A stretch of DNA of 64,000 bases from Euleptes europaea (GCF_029931775.1 NC_079322.1:23944542-24008541), one strand, 5' to 3'; counted from the stretch's first letter, positions 24,000-36,117 are shown. Numbers and translations are program-made. Notes: generated from the sequence alone by a model not told the origin.

Positions 24000-25230
24000 G
24001 ATGCATCAGTGAAAGACCAGACCTGTCCCATGGCAATAACTGAATATTTTGAAAGTGACACTAAATAGAAACTGGAAATGCAAATGTAAAAAACAAGGTT
24101 TGGTTTTTTCCCAAAGAACTGTTTTTGTTCACTCAATATAAGATTACAAATTAAAAGAATCATCTACCCAAACAATTCATTCTCTACCATCTCCTTATTA
24201 TATATAATACATAGCGTATAGTACTAGCCCAGCTACAGAACCTTTGCTTCTAGACAGGTTCTTTACAGATGGCACTATGCTTTGTAATTTAAGAGTTTCC
24301 AAGATGGATTATGCTCATCAAATTCTAATTCTGAGTGCCACATTAAATCCACATTTGATAATAAAGAAAATACATCCAAATTGCTCGTACAAATGAAGAT
24401 AATGAACACATACTAGGTTATAAATGAAATACTTGGAGTAACTGCGGATTTGATTCACTTTGCTATAACAGCAGTTTTGAAATGGTGTAACCTCATTTCA
24501 AATGGCCAATCAGGTTGCCTTCTCTACTGAAATAAGGTGCAACCCTTCAGTTTAAGTGACAGAAAACAAGATATTCGATCCCCGCATATTTCACATTGGT
24601 AGATGATACCTGAAAGTGACAGCTGAACCAGAATTGGGTTTTCGTGTGTTTCTGTACTCCAAGTGAGCATCATGCAATAACTAGAATATTCTCGATATGA
24701 TATGATATGCATTCTAAAATGCAATAGGCAAAACTCTGGCCATTGACTGAAATGGATCCCCACTTATGACATACAAAGGGACGAGATGGCAGCAATGGAA
24801 TATTGATAAAAATGCCATGTGTACGAGTGAAGCAAAAGGTCAGTTTCAATGGGATAAATTTTGCAGCACAACCTGATGGTGGAAAGGGATGCATGCTACT
24901 GGCAGAAACCTGGGGAAACAGTGGAACAAGGAGATATTGGAAAGCAAGGTAGGAGGAGGGTCTGGGGGAAATGGCTTTAACATAGACACGGACATGTTAG
25001 GCTGTGGATGAGGCCATTCTCTATTTTTGTGTGTTTTGATGTTTGGCCAGCATTCATGTCAGATCCACTAATAGTCAAGCCTATCAAGTCATAGCCTAAC
25101 TACCATTGAATCTTATTTCATCATAAGTTTGTTTTGTGGAAGATCAGTTATCCAGTTTGCACATGGAGGCATCTTTAAAGAACAAACTCCACTTTGAAGG
25201 GCAGGAGAGAATGGGTGGAAGGTGACGACA
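24000..25230. other. No recognised gene or repeat
   Basis: AT-rich intergenic DNA with no convincing exons or known repeats. Confidence 0.4.
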
Positions 25231-25232
25231 AT

Positions 25233-25234
<2 letters not shown>

Positions 25235-25290
<56 letters not shown>

Positions 25291-25585
25291 AAGAAGAAGA
25301 AGAAGAAGAAGAAGAGGTGGTGGTGGTGGTGGTGGTGGTGGTGGTGGTGGTGGTGGTTTTGATATGCCAACTTTCTCTACCACTTAGGGGAGAATCAACC
25401 CAGCTTACAATCCCCTTCCCTTCCCCTCCCCGCAACAGACACCTTGTGAAGTAGGTGGGGCTGAGAAAGTTCTAAGAGAACTGTGACTAGCCCAAGGTCA
25501 CCCAGCAGGCTTCATGAGGAGTGGGGAATCAAACCCGGTTCACCAGATTAAAGTCCGCCACTCTTAACCATTATGCCATGCTGGA
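25235..25585 (-). mobile_element. tRNA-derived SINE with compound trinucleotide tail
   Basis: The SINE body is on the minus strand (25357-25585). Its tail is a compound array of AGT, then AAG, then GGT repeats at 25235-25356. The array produces false poly-Val, poly-His, poly-Leu and poly-Thr frames. Confidence 0.8.
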
Positions 25586-25975
25586 ATGTTAATTGACAGT
25601 TGTTGTTTGTTTGTTAAAAAACAACAACAACCCTGCATTCAGTAAAAAATATAGAAAAACCACCTTATAACAGAATAATTCCTAACAGATGACAAAATCT
25701 GGGTTTCATTTAAAACCAAAAACTGACTGAGAGGGAGAGATTGGATTACAGATTGCTAATATTCACGAGCTGTTGTGATAGAGGCAGTGGGAATGCTTGC
25801 AACAAGAATATAACTCGCAACACTAGAAAATGCCTTTTCTTTAATTCGTTTCAGCTGCCATCTACCATCTTAAACACAGGGTTAGATCCTTCTAGCAGAG
25901 GCAGTTTCCTCCAGCAGACAGACTCCACCAATCCAAGATGCTTGGGGGCCTTGGGTCTAAAAAAAGCACTTCCGG

Positions 25976-26296
25976 CAGAAGAAGGAGGAGGAGGAAGAGG
26001 AGGAGGACGAGGTTTTTATATGCCGACTTTCTCTACCACTTAAGGGAGAATCAAACCGGCTTACAATCACCTTCCCTTCCCCTCCCCACAACAGGCAACC
26101 TGTGAGGTAGGTGGAGCTGAGAGAGCTGTGACTAGCCCAAGGTCACCAGCTGGCCTTATGTGTATGAGTGGGGAAACCAACCTGGTTCACCAGATTAGTG
26201 TCCGCTGCCCATGTGGAGGAGTGGGGAAACAAACCCGGTTCTCCAGATCAGAGTCCACCGCTCCAAACCTCCGCTCTTAACCACTACTCCACGCTG
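25976..26296 (-). mobile_element. tRNA-derived SINE
   Basis: Minus-strand copy of the 1173-1553 family with a GAGGAGGAAGAGG tail at the left and the box A region (GTAGTGGTTAAGAGC) at the right end. Confidence 0.8.
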
Positions 26297-26562
26297 GATT
26301 CAACCTACTGATTCACAGGATCCAACCTACTGAAGCTACACTATGAGTTTTGACCATGTGATGCTGTAAGAACCAAATGATCTACATATGTTTTAAAAAA
26401 CATTATCTAATTAAAATGCCTCAGCAGCAATACATGGTAAGTATGTAGACAGTTTGGGTTGTTTCCTTCATTTAAAAGAAAACAGGCTGTTTTAAAAAAT
26501 AATGCTACCCCCTTAATTACACAGAATTATTTACAAAAATAGCTTGGCCAAATGACATGAAA

Positions 26563-26642
26563 CTAAAAAGGTGAAGTTTCTGCATCCTTTTCTTCATCTT
26601 CAACAATCACTGCCTGCTCACCATCCTTAAGTAGTCTGACAC
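26563..26642 (-). CDS. Minus-strand gene, terminal coding exon
   Basis: Reading leftwards, the acceptor TTGGTTTTAG precedes a frame entered in phase 1: G-VRLLKDGEQAVIVEDEEK, DAETSPF, stop TAG at 26565-26563. It is acidic and hydrophilic, as a C-terminal tail. The phase matches the donors of the repeat-coding exons at 33927-34067 and 36118-36270 (both phase 1), so GGT (Gly) forms across the junction after ...TPP. No clean AATAAA is seen just downstream. The family is not recognised. Confidence 0.6.
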
Positions 26643-28002
26643 CTAAAACCAAGAAAGAAGAGAAAAGGTGGATTAATGCAGATAACTCTCACTTCAAAGC
26701 ATGGCCATCCTGGTTGCCCGCAGGGATTGGCATTTAATGTTTGACAACAGAGATCTCATGCCCTTTCTGTGTTCAGGAACTGTGTTTAACGCACTTTTGG
26801 AGAGTCAGAGTTTTATTTTGGTTCTTAGTCTGTATCTTTAGATAAAACTAAATGACATGCTGGAGATTAATGATGGACGTCAATATATCTTTCATTTTCT
26901 TTAAAAGTAGGTGTTGGAGCCCCAAAAGGTATGGGGGCTGGAACAAGGGGTTTTTTAACCCTTCCCCAATGCCATTTCCCAAACAAAAATCACCTCCTAC
27001 TGCTATTAGACTTTCTAAAGAAAGATAGTTACCATGGTTAATATCAACTTGAAAAGGGGAGAAAGCTGATTTTGCTGAGGGGAAGAGTTAACTTCCCCGA
27101 CGTCAATGTCATGATCCCAATTGAAAGTACCAAATCTAGATGCTTTTAAAGCAAATTAAACATCTCAAGATCCAATACTGGATCTTCAGCCTCAGCTTCA
27201 GGTGGGAGGCTGGAGGGGGGGAAGGTTGTGGCCTTGCGGGAAGAGATGCCTACACGAGCTCTATTTTTCTCCTCCCTCCAAGGAGGCTGTGTTCTCTAAA
27301 GCAGCAGAATAAAGTAACACAATGCAAAGGAACAGAACAGACTGTACAAATGTCAGGCTGCACATATCAGTGTTGAACCTTCCCCTATCTCAAAACCTCC
27401 CTGTAAGTAAAACCAACTCTATCCCCTCAGGGACAAAGGTTTGCTTTTTGCTCTTCTGGTTTCCTCTTTGCAGGGCGTTTTTAACTCAAAAGTGGATTCC
27501 CATATCTGCGGTCTGTCATGATGCAATTTGCTTTTCCACCTCACTATGCTCAAGCCCGATAAACAGTGGGGAAAGGTACCCCATCACCCTGCTGAAGCTA
27601 AAGTTTCCTCTCTGCTTTCATGGCCAAGCCATGTTTTCATCACTCAACTATTTCATAGTGTTACTGAAGAAAAGCACATTATGCTAGCATGCTAAATTTG
27701 AAGAAGGAGGGGAAAAACCCATTAAGTGCTTTAAGCACTTGGTGAACAGGAGTCCCCATAAATATTTTAAAATTAAAGGGCATTTTCAAACTGTTTCTAG
27801 AAAACTGATCTTTGTGTTGCTGAGTTGCTCTGACCACCTTTCCCTTAGCTGAAGATGTGTGTGTGAAATTAAGTGTTGTTTCTGTGAATACATACATCCT
27901 TAGGAAAAAAAGTATCTTTCACGTATCTTTGTTTTAAAACATTATCCATCTTAAGCCAAATTGTTACAGATCTCATTTGGTTAAAGAAAACCCATGACTT
28001 AC

Positions 28003-28161
28003 CAAATATATTTGACATTTCGCAAAGATTCAACTCATTTATTTGTGAGTAAGAGGTTTTATCATTCTTCTTGCCTCCCCATCTTTGCCTATTTAGAACT
28101 GAATTTCTTTTGAGGCTGGGGTGCACCCTGACCATTTGATGTGTGTGTACAGTATTCAATA
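28003..28161 (-). CDS. Candidate coding exon of the minus-strand gene
   Basis: A strong donor (ATTTG/GTAAGTCA on the minus strand) ends an open frame reading KTSYSQINELNLCEMSNIF in phase 1, the phase accepted by the 26.6-kb exon. The 5' edge is unclear. An AG at 28162-28163 would give a 159-nt exon of phase 1-1, but its pyrimidine tract is poor. It may be alternative or chance. Confidence 0.3.
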
Positions 28162-28899
28162 CTGAACTTCTTCCCGCTTGTGGATTTCTTCCCCAAAGCT
28201 TGGGGTTTCAGCATCACTGGATGGCAAAGCCCTGATGTTTTAGAAGACAAACAAGTTCCAAACCATGTGGAAACCTCTGTCCTCCTCTGTCCTGATTTGA
28301 CCTCCTACCTCCAACACAGAAGGTGTGTGCTGTTATTCTCGTAAATATCTTCTGGTTTGTCGCAGAGCCTGAAAATGGTAATCTATGTATTTGCAAGCCA
28401 GAACTAAATTTTCCATGGGGTTTTGGGGATCTTTCTCATGGTTAGTTGTGACAAACATGTTTTTTAAAAAACCAGCATTAATAACACTTTATTTCATGGA
28501 CGATCCATCAATTATGAAAATGTTGCTCTTTTCCCACTCTTCATTCCTTATTATAAATAATATTCAGATATATATGTTTGAAATTTGTAGCCTTTACAAT
28601 ATAGCTGTTCTTTGAGTTTGTGTTATGAATTTCTCTGCACGTCCTTAGCAGAATTTCTCTGAAGGCAGAAATCACAATGCACCCCAATAGTTCAGTATGC
28701 TTATTACCACTGCCTTCAACCCCTTAACTGCAGGTTTGACTGGGGTCAGTGTGACATGGTAGATATGACTTTGGTATGACCCAACAATTCTCATATTAAA
28801 ACTTGTCCACTATCACTGGACAAATATTGAATAGTGTGCCCCCTATCCATAACAGAGTTAACAGTACCCTTCCTCATGAGATGGTATATGATACAGATG

Positions 28900-29082
28900 T
28901 AGGGTTGCCTGGTCTCTCTTTGCCAGCGGCGGTGGGGTTTGGAGAGGGAAGGGACTTCAATGCCATAGAGTCCAATTGCCAAAGCAGCCATTTTCTCCAG
29001 GTGAAGTGATCTCTATCTAAAACTGGAGATCAGTTTTAATAGCAGGAGATCTTTAGCTAGTACCTGGTGGTTGGCAACCCTA
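28900..29082 (-). mobile_element. hAT-type MITE, perfect 8-bp duplication
   Basis: The ends are TAGGGTTGCC and GGCAACCCTA. TACAGATG lies on both sides (28892-28899 and 29083-29090). Confidence 0.93.
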
Positions 29083-29147
29083 TACAGATGGCAGAAAACC
29101 TGACATGCCCACATTATAGTGGTATTCAGTTTGACCAAGTACACTGC

Positions 29148-29370
29148 TAGGGTTGCCAACTTCCAGGTGGTATCTTGAGATCACCTAGAATTACAACCAA
29201 TCTCCAGGCAACAGAGATACGTTCACCTGGAAAATGACAACTTTGGAAGGTGAACTGTAGAGTAGTATATCCCATTGAAGTCCCTCCCCTCCCCAAATCC
29301 CATTCCCACCCTCCTCAGGCTCCCTCCCCAAAATCTCCAGGTATTTCCCAATCCAGAGCTGGCAACCCTA
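29148..29370 (+). mobile_element. hAT-type MITE
   Basis: The ends are intact. The flanks TACACTGC and TGTACTCC agree at 5 of 8 positions. The interior is more diverged than in neighbouring copies. Confidence 0.85.
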
Positions 29371-29406
29371 TGTACTCCCCATTCTCCACTTTTGCCACCA
29401 TGTAAT

Positions 29407-29610
29407 TAGGGTTGCCAACCTCCAGGTAGTAGCTGGAGATCTCCTGCTATTACTACCGATCTCCAGTCAATAGAGATCCATTCACCTGGAGAAAATTGCC
29501 GCTTTGGAAATTGGACTCTATGGCATTGAATTCCCTCCCCAAACCCTGCCCTCCTCAGGATCCGCCCTCAAAATCTCCTGCTGGTGGCAAAGAGGGACCT
29601 GGCAACCCTA
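29407..29610 (+). mobile_element. hAT-type MITE, perfect 8-bp duplication
   Basis: The ends are TAGGGTTGCC and GGCAACCCTA, 204 bp. CATGTAAT is perfect on both sides (29399-29406 and 29611-29618). It is a good reference copy for the family. Confidence 0.95.
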
Positions 29611-30900
29611 CATGTAATATTTCTGGGTCCACAGAAGATGGTTTAACAGAATGAGGAATGGCTTTCAAAAACTTTAACATGAAGAAAAACGCACTGTGTA
29701 CAGCAATCTCTAAACCTTGTTCTAGAACTAACTAATGCCATGGGATCATATGACAAGTCCTCAAACAATCAGCTCCCTAACGCTGATACATATAAAGGAA
29801 TGTCTATAAAATATAAATGGTATCACCACGCAGGTGTTAAAACAAATAATTATTGTGGTTGCACTAACTTCCATTTAAAAAATACACACCCCAGAACTGC
29901 ACAGTACATTTATTTTCCTCATTTGTGAAAGGCTGTTCAAGGTATGTAAACAGGGTGGGAGACATCACAGTCTGGGGCCAAGCAAGTCTGGATAATAAAT
30001 CAGCCTCCTACTGTTTCCTGTCAGTGGGCTTTTAACTGGTTTGGTTCTGTTGATTCAACTATGGTCATTTTTTTCCTCTTTTTTTTTTTTTTGCTATGAA
30101 AAGCCTTTCAGATAATGAAGTGGTTCATAAAGTCTGGAAATGGAGCAAGAGAAACAGGATGGCTTTGTTCAGTTCTACATTCCAACCGAGAAGTTCATCA
30201 ATGAGAACCCTTTCACAGTCGTACCAGCCAAGGAAAGGGCTGGCTGAAATGGATTGACCTGATTCAAGATGAAGCGTGAAGGGGTGTATGCTTAAAAAGC
30301 AGTCAGCAGTCCTCATGTCTAGTGAGCAACAGATTTTTGTGTTGGTCATCAAGATGCTAGTGAAGGAAAAATATCTCCTGTCATATTATGACAAAATTTC
30401 AAACAATATAAAAGCAACAATGCATTATTCAAGTGTTGCTGCTGTTGTCTGACCATAAAATTTTAGGATTCTGTCTTCATTCACATGGTCTTCTGAGGAA
30501 GGAGTTAGACCTTAGGATGGGAGAACAGAATCAAGGGAACAGGTTGTTTTCTGCTTGGCTTTGGTTGTTTTTCCTTAGTCCCACCCCACATCACCATTCT
30601 TCTCCTGTCCCAATAGATGAAGCTTCCAGGAATATGCTATTAGACACCATCTCTTTTCCAGTATTGTCTACCTGCTAGTTACAACGATTTAGTTTTTGAG
30701 TCTCAGGAAGCCTAAACCCTTCAGAATGACTGGCCAGTAGCTATATGGCTATCAGGGGCCTTGACCATATCGAAGTATTGTGCATTGCCCAATGGTTGAC
30801 AAAAATTCCACAGCCTATCAAGACTCTTTTCAGTTGAGTGTATTATTCATTGAAAAGGACCTTCACAGTCCACAGTTGACCATAAGGTTGCTCCAGGTAC

Positions 30901-31049
30901 TGTGAGAAAGTAACAGCAAAACGCCAAAAGCCAGACACCAATCCAATATTCAAGGTTTCAAGTCAATACCTTTATTGGCATAATATTCAAGGTTTATCAA
31001 GCGTGCATATGGTTTCTGGCGTTTTGCGTTTTGCTGTTACTTTCTCACA
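30901..31049. repeat. 149-bp element with 35-bp inverted ends
   Basis: Arms 30901-30935 and 31015-31049 are inverse complements at 33 of 35 positions (TGTGAGAAAGTAACAGCAAA...). Inside, AATATTCAAGGTTT occurs twice. No clear target duplication is seen. It is a small MITE or fold-back of unknown family. Confidence 0.6.
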
Positions 31050-31083
31050 ATCCCCTTGTACAGCAAGCTAACTTGTTTTTGTT

Positions 31084-31285
31084 ATAACCTCCAGGTACTA
31101 GCTGGCGATCTCCTGCTATTACAACTGATCTCCAGCTGATAAAGATCAGTTCACTTGACAAAAATGGACGCTTCGGCGATTTCACTCTATGGTATTGAAG
31201 TCCCTCCCCTCCCCAAACCCAGCCCTCCTCGGGGTCTGCCCCCCAAAACCTCCCGCTGGTGGCAAAGAGGGACCTGGCAACCGTA
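31084..31285 (+). mobile_element. hAT-type MITE, left end eroded
   Basis: It starts within the family at ATAACCTCCAGGTACTAGC and ends ACCTGGCAACCGTA. The first few terminal bases are lost. Confidence 0.8.
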
Positions 31286-32338
31286 CTTGGCCACCAGATT
31301 TGTGTTATCAGATGAAGTATAAATAACCCCATGCTGAGTTCATCCAAAATATTCTGTGAAATAATATGTGGTCATTAACTGTTCTGAAGATGGAAAAAGC
31401 TATAGATTATTATTGTTCACAAAACACAAAAATGCCACGAATGGAAATGAACAAATACAGTAATGCATATAACATAAATTACTCCTCAAAGATACCTTCA
31501 TTACCCAAAAGATTAGAGGCCTGGTCTTGAAAGGGAATGTTTACTCACAGTCCCCCATTTTCAACTCCTTAGGAGGGAAAGAGGGCAGACAGTGGTATTC
31601 ACAGGATTATTAATTAAGCAATATAACAACTGAAATAACTGGTGTTGGTTTGCACTCTGAGATTCTGCCTGTTTCCTATGTCGTTGGCGGTTGTCTGGAG
31701 GAATTCTGAGTTTCAGAGCAAATAAGAACAAAGTCATTCAATGTGCCCGTTTGGGTAGAATTGCGCATAAAAGCCAAACCGATAATAAATAATAGACTGA
31801 AAGACACTTTGATTTTTTTATTTGCTGCAAGTAGACACGTAGAGGCTTCTTAGGTGAAGGAATGTAAAGCTGAGATTTTACTTGGCCCAACATTCTGCAG
31901 GAATTCATTTACTCCATGGCAGCTTACCAAAGAAGCATAAAGGTCTGTCCGAGGCAAACTAAGGGCCAATTGAAATGCCCCATGACCTCCCTGTTTTGGC
32001 ATGATGGCCAGTTTTGTGCACATTTTGATATTTATTGTGATCATGGTTTTGGTATGCCATGTTGTCGTGTTCAACCATTTCAACATCTTTCCCCTCATGA
32101 ATGAGTAATTACGAAATGTGCTGGAATGGTTGTGAGACTTACCACCACACCATTGAACTGACACCTTATATTGCTTTCAGACCTTTTACAACTATTATTT
32201 GAATCCCTAAATGGTGTTACCATGAGCAGCCCAACTTTGGGCAATCTCAAAATTTCAGCTTAACCTATGTCACAGTTTAATTGTTGTGAGGATAAAATGG
32301 TGGAACGAATCATGGGGTTATAAGCCACTTTGGTTATA

Positions 32339-32666
32339 CAGGTTGAGTATCCCTTATCTGGACAGCCGATATCCGGACTGACCTGAAAACCAGACTTTTT
32401 GACCCAGTATACAGGTATTACTCACAGGGCCTCAGCAGCACGCCAGTTTGCTTTCTGATGGTTCAATGTACGCAAAATTATTTAAAATATTGTTTAAAAT
32501 TACATTCAGGACATGTGTATAAAGTGTATATAAAATATATACAAAATATAAAAGAATTTCGTGTTTAGGCTTGGGTCCCATCCCCATTGTATATGCAAAT
32601 ATTCCAAAATACAAAAAGATCCAAAATACTGGTCCCAAGCAGTCTTGATAAGGGCTACACAACCTG
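32339..32666 (+). mobile_element. Tigger-like (TcMar) non-autonomous transposon
   Basis: It starts CAGGTTGAGTATCCCTTATC and ends with the inverse ...AACCTG, with TA on both sides. The body is the same as 42195-42544 (GGGTCCCATCCCC, ATATGCAAATATTCC). The ends resemble mammalian MER44/Tigger7-type elements (recalled, not searched). Confidence 0.65.
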
Positions 32667-32869
32667 TATCTGTGTTTTTTTTTTGCGGGGGGGCATAAAT
32701 ATCTAAATAAATAAACCTCTTTTTAATGGTATTATAAAGGTGGAATCTAGATCAGCAGTTAGCAACCAAGCCTCTACAAAAAACAATACTGGAGAACAGT
32801 TATGATATTTTGCAAAAATATCATAAGCTAGAAAATGACATATAAATTCTGTATTCTTTACACAGATAA

Positions 32870-33080
32870 TTCACAGCGGGTAGCCGTGTTAGTCTGTCTG
32901 CAGTAGTAGAAAAGAGCAAGAGTCCAGTAGCACCTTAAAGACTAACAAAAATATTTTCTGGTAGGGTATGAGCTTTCGTGAGCCACAGCTCACTTCTTCA
33001 GATACAGCCAGATATATAAGGCTGTATCTGAAGAAGTGAGCTGTGGCTCACAAAAGCTCATACCCTACCAGAAAATATTC
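32870..33080. mobile_element. Fold-back retroelement with hammerhead-like core
   Basis: A 5' segment (CAGCGGGTAGCCGTGTTAG, then GAGTCCAGTAGCACC) is followed by inverted arms 32950-33009 and 33020-33079 (59 of 60 matching) around a 10-nt loop. The flanks TCTTTACACAGATAA (32855-32869) and TCTTTGCACAGAAAA (33081-33095) match at 13 of 15. On the minus strand of the left arm, 33001-32974 reads CTGAAGA, A, GTGAGC-TGTG-GCTCAC, GAAA. Penelope-like origin is inference. Confidence 0.7.
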
Positions 33081-33926
33081 TCTTTGCACAGAAAAATGGT
33101 TATGATCCAGGAAACTACATTTGCCATCAGGTCCTACTTTTAACTGCAATAGCTATGCTTACGGCATATTTTCACTGAATATTATTAATGTGTTTTATTT
33201 TGACATACTGAATTTCTGACAGCTGTAACAGATCAATATGTGTAATCTGTAGGGAAACAGTTTCCTCACAAACGGCCTGTTTGTTTCGAAGTGTGACACC
33301 AGATGGAGTCTTTTAGCCAAACCACTGGAACAAGGAGAAGAATTTGCAAACCGGGTGACACAGAAGCGTTGTGGACAGTAGGATTCTTTGTGTTCGCTTT
33401 CCAGTTTCTAAGCCTTTGACCCGACTTTGTCTCAGCAACAGACGGGCATCAATGAGTTAACTCTGGGTTTGTGCCCGGTGCTCACAATACTGTGTTTGCA
33501 AGGGAATTACAGCGCAGCCATAAGAAAAGGTTAAAGTCTTTCTATGCCCATTGACTCAATAGGCCTAGAAGCATGTTAACTCCACTTAGAGCAATACTAC
33601 TCTCCCCCCACCCCGCCTCTTAATCAGTGAATCATACCTTTGTCTGTTGGACAGAAGGATGAGAAATCTGGGGGACATATAGCCATAGAACTGCACCCTA
33701 AAAATAGACTAGTTAGTGGAAACAGTCCCAGGAGGAAACTGAATGAATGAGAGAATGCTTTTTTGCAAGTCTTTGATACCAGCAGTTATGTGTACACACA
33801 CACACCCCAAAAAAACTCACATAAACACGATAAACCGAAATTATCTATTAAGATAAAGCCTTATTTACAACCTCTCCTATGGAATATTAATATATATATT
33901 TTTTTACTATTTTATATTTCTCTTAC

Positions 33927-34067
33927 CGGCAAGTCGAGGTGGTGTATTGATTGCAGGTGTATTTTTTCTTCTGGGTTTTTTCTGTTCTTGATCCGATTTT
34001 TGAAATGCTGGACTGGCGTGGCTTTTGGGTAGTTTCTCAGAGAGGTCACACCTTCTGATCAAGTGAT
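33927..34067 (-). CDS. Minus-strand gene, repeat-coding exon B (paralogous to 36.1 kb)
   Basis: The acceptor is GGCATCCTTTCAG and the donor is TTGCCG/GTAAGAG on the minus strand. It is 141 nt, phase 1-1, and encodes 46 codons starting [15 protein letters not shown] and containing [18 protein letters not shown] then NTPPRLA. The second half matches the exon at 36118-36270 almost residue for residue, which supports both as real coding exons born by duplication. The product is Lys/Arg- and Pro-rich, with no membrane segment, probably a disordered or docking repeat. I cannot name the family. Confidence 0.7.
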
Positions 34068-34403
34068 CTGAAAGGATGCCTAGTACCGACATACGATAAG
34101 AAATGGAAGTTTGTCTTTGTAAAATGCAATTACCTTTATTGGCGTATGCCATTGTAAAATGTCAAGATTTTTTCCCCACCATGAGCTAATGCAGTTACTG
34201 CTAAAAATCTTGCCCCAAAGATGAAGCGCTCTCTCCTGGACCCATGCAGCATAATTTCTACCAAAGAGGATTGTGCTAGAACAATAATATTGATCTGGGC
34301 AGTGCTTATTTTATAAAAACGGTACTCATATATATAAGGTTGCACTGATTTCCACCAATTCCCCCTCCGGACTCAGGAGCCCTCCCCCCCAAAGGTGTCA
34401 GTA

Positions 34404-34601
34404 CTCCAGGTCCCTCTTTGCCACTGGCAGGAGGTTTTGGGGGCAGAGCCTGAGGAGGGTGGGGTTTGAGGAGGGACTTCAATGCCATAGAGTCCAATTG
34501 CCAGAGTGGCCATTTTCTCCAGGTGAACTGATCTCTATCGGCTGGAGATCAGTTGCAACAGCAGGAGATCTCCAGCTACTACCTGGAGGCTGGCAACCTT
34601 A
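34404..34601 (-). mobile_element. hAT-type MITE, left end lost
   Basis: It begins inside the family at CCAGGTCCCTCTTTGCC and ends TGGCAACCTTA. Confidence 0.8.
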
Positions 34602-34727
34602 CGAGATAGAACAGATCTGGCCTAGAACAAATACTGGGAGCTTGGCCTCATGCCTTTTACTGACTACCTGTGCAGTACCTTTTTACCTGTTACATTGTGG
34701 TAGCACTAGCAGCAGACCTGGAGAAGC

Positions 34728-34830
34728 AGCGTGGTGTAGGGGACAGTGTTTCATTAGGATCTGGAAAACTCAGGTTCAAATTCCACTCAGCCATGACGTT
34801 CCTTGGATCAGACCTTTTCTGAGCCTAACC
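34728..34830 (+). mobile_element. tRNA-SINE head fragment
   Basis: GCGTGGTGTAGGGGACAGTG, then CAGGTTCAAATTCCAC resembles box A and box B of the family at 39945-40160. Confidence 0.5.
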
Positions 34831-34969
34831 CAATGCTTTTTTTCTCAAATAAAAGGTACCAGTATTCATATATAAGGTTGTACTGATTTCTACCAGTTGT
34901 CCCCTCTCTCTGAAGATCGCCACTACTGTCCAGGAGGATCCACTAACCATCTGGAACAACATTTTGGAG

Positions 34970-35215
34970 TAGGGTTGCCAGGCATTGCCTAGCAACTGGT
35001 GAAAGGGGGTTACCACCCTCCAAATGGGGTCTGGAAATCTCCTGGAATTACAACTGATCTCCAGACTACAGAGATCCGTTCTCCTGGAGAAAATACCTGC
35101 TTTGGTAGTTAGACTCTATGACATTATGACCTGCAGAGGTTCCTTCTGCCCTCAAGCCCCACTCACCCTAGGCTCTACCCTCCAGGAATTTCCCAGCCCA
35201 AAGTTGGCAACCCTT
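34970..35215 (+). mobile_element. hAT-type MITE, possibly composite
   Basis: It starts TAGGGTTGCCAGGCATTGCC, with a second start-like GGGTTACCACCCTCCAAATG about 40 bp in, and ends GTTGGCAACCCTT. Confidence 0.75.
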
Positions 35216-35904
35216 GCTGTGAAGGATGATATTGGGGGGGGGGGGCTGTGATGCTGGCTGTGCTATCATGTCACTTACAATAAAAACCCAGAAATGCCAC
35301 ATTGACACAGGTGACTCGCGTAAAACCATAGTGACACAAAAGTGACACAGGTAAAAGTATAGCGTTTCTGGCGATTCGTAGAGGTACCCTTGCCACTTCT
35401 GGTTTTTTTTTTTTTTTTTTTACCAGAAGCGACATGACACTGCAGCTGCCACTATGGGGTTTCCCCCCCCCCTTGCTATCGCTCTGAGCGGCAGCAGGAA
35501 ACAGGGGCTGGGAGCAGGGGACAATGGGACCCCTATTTTGGAGGTTTCAGTAGTCTGCAGCAGAAGAGAGGGATCGCTGCTGGCCTGTTAAAAAAGGGTC
35601 CTTAATTTTTTTAATGGTGTGATTTGATACTGGCCTTTATCAGATAACCCTCACAACAATCCTGTAATGTAGATCAGTATTATTGTCTCCAGTGTTTTTA
35701 CAGTGTTCTGAGCCTGCGAAGACGTGCCTTGCCTAATCTAGGGCTACTTGTGAGCTCAAAGAAGTATTGAGAGTGGACCAGGGGACAGTCTGTTTTTATT
35801 CCTGCTCACCTTCCTACCTGGGCCCTAAACAAAATTCTTTTGTTGATTTGCTGGCCCTAAAAAAAGGTGCTGGTACCAGTGAATGCTGTCTCCCAAAAAT
35901 AAAA

Positions 35905-36020
35905 ATAAAGCCATCCTGACCTAACCTATCTCACTGGGTTCTTGTGAAGACGAGATAGGAACGGGGAGGAGAAACATGTGTGCTCCTCTGAATTCTTTGG
36001 AGGAAGGGTGGGATAAAAAT
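35905..36020 (+). mobile_element. SINE 3' half
   Basis: CCTATCTCACTGGGTTCTTG through GGGATAAAAATATAGATAG resembles the body and tail of the SINE at 39945-40160. Confidence 0.5.
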
Positions 36021-36117
36021 ATAGATAGAGACCTTATTCCATTTTAGGTTGGTGCTGGAATCAATGGCCTGTCAGTTCCCATCCACAATAGTTCATGACA
36101 TTATCATTTTTACTAAC

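Noticed and set aside
25113-25454. Poly-His, poly-Leu, poly-Thr and poly-Val frames
   Set aside because: They all read through the compound AGT/AAG/GGT array of a SINE tail.
31549-31567. 19-nt minus-strand micro-exon with good acceptor and GTGAGT donor
   Set aside because: It would break the phase of the surrounding gene and is too short to support without RNA evidence.
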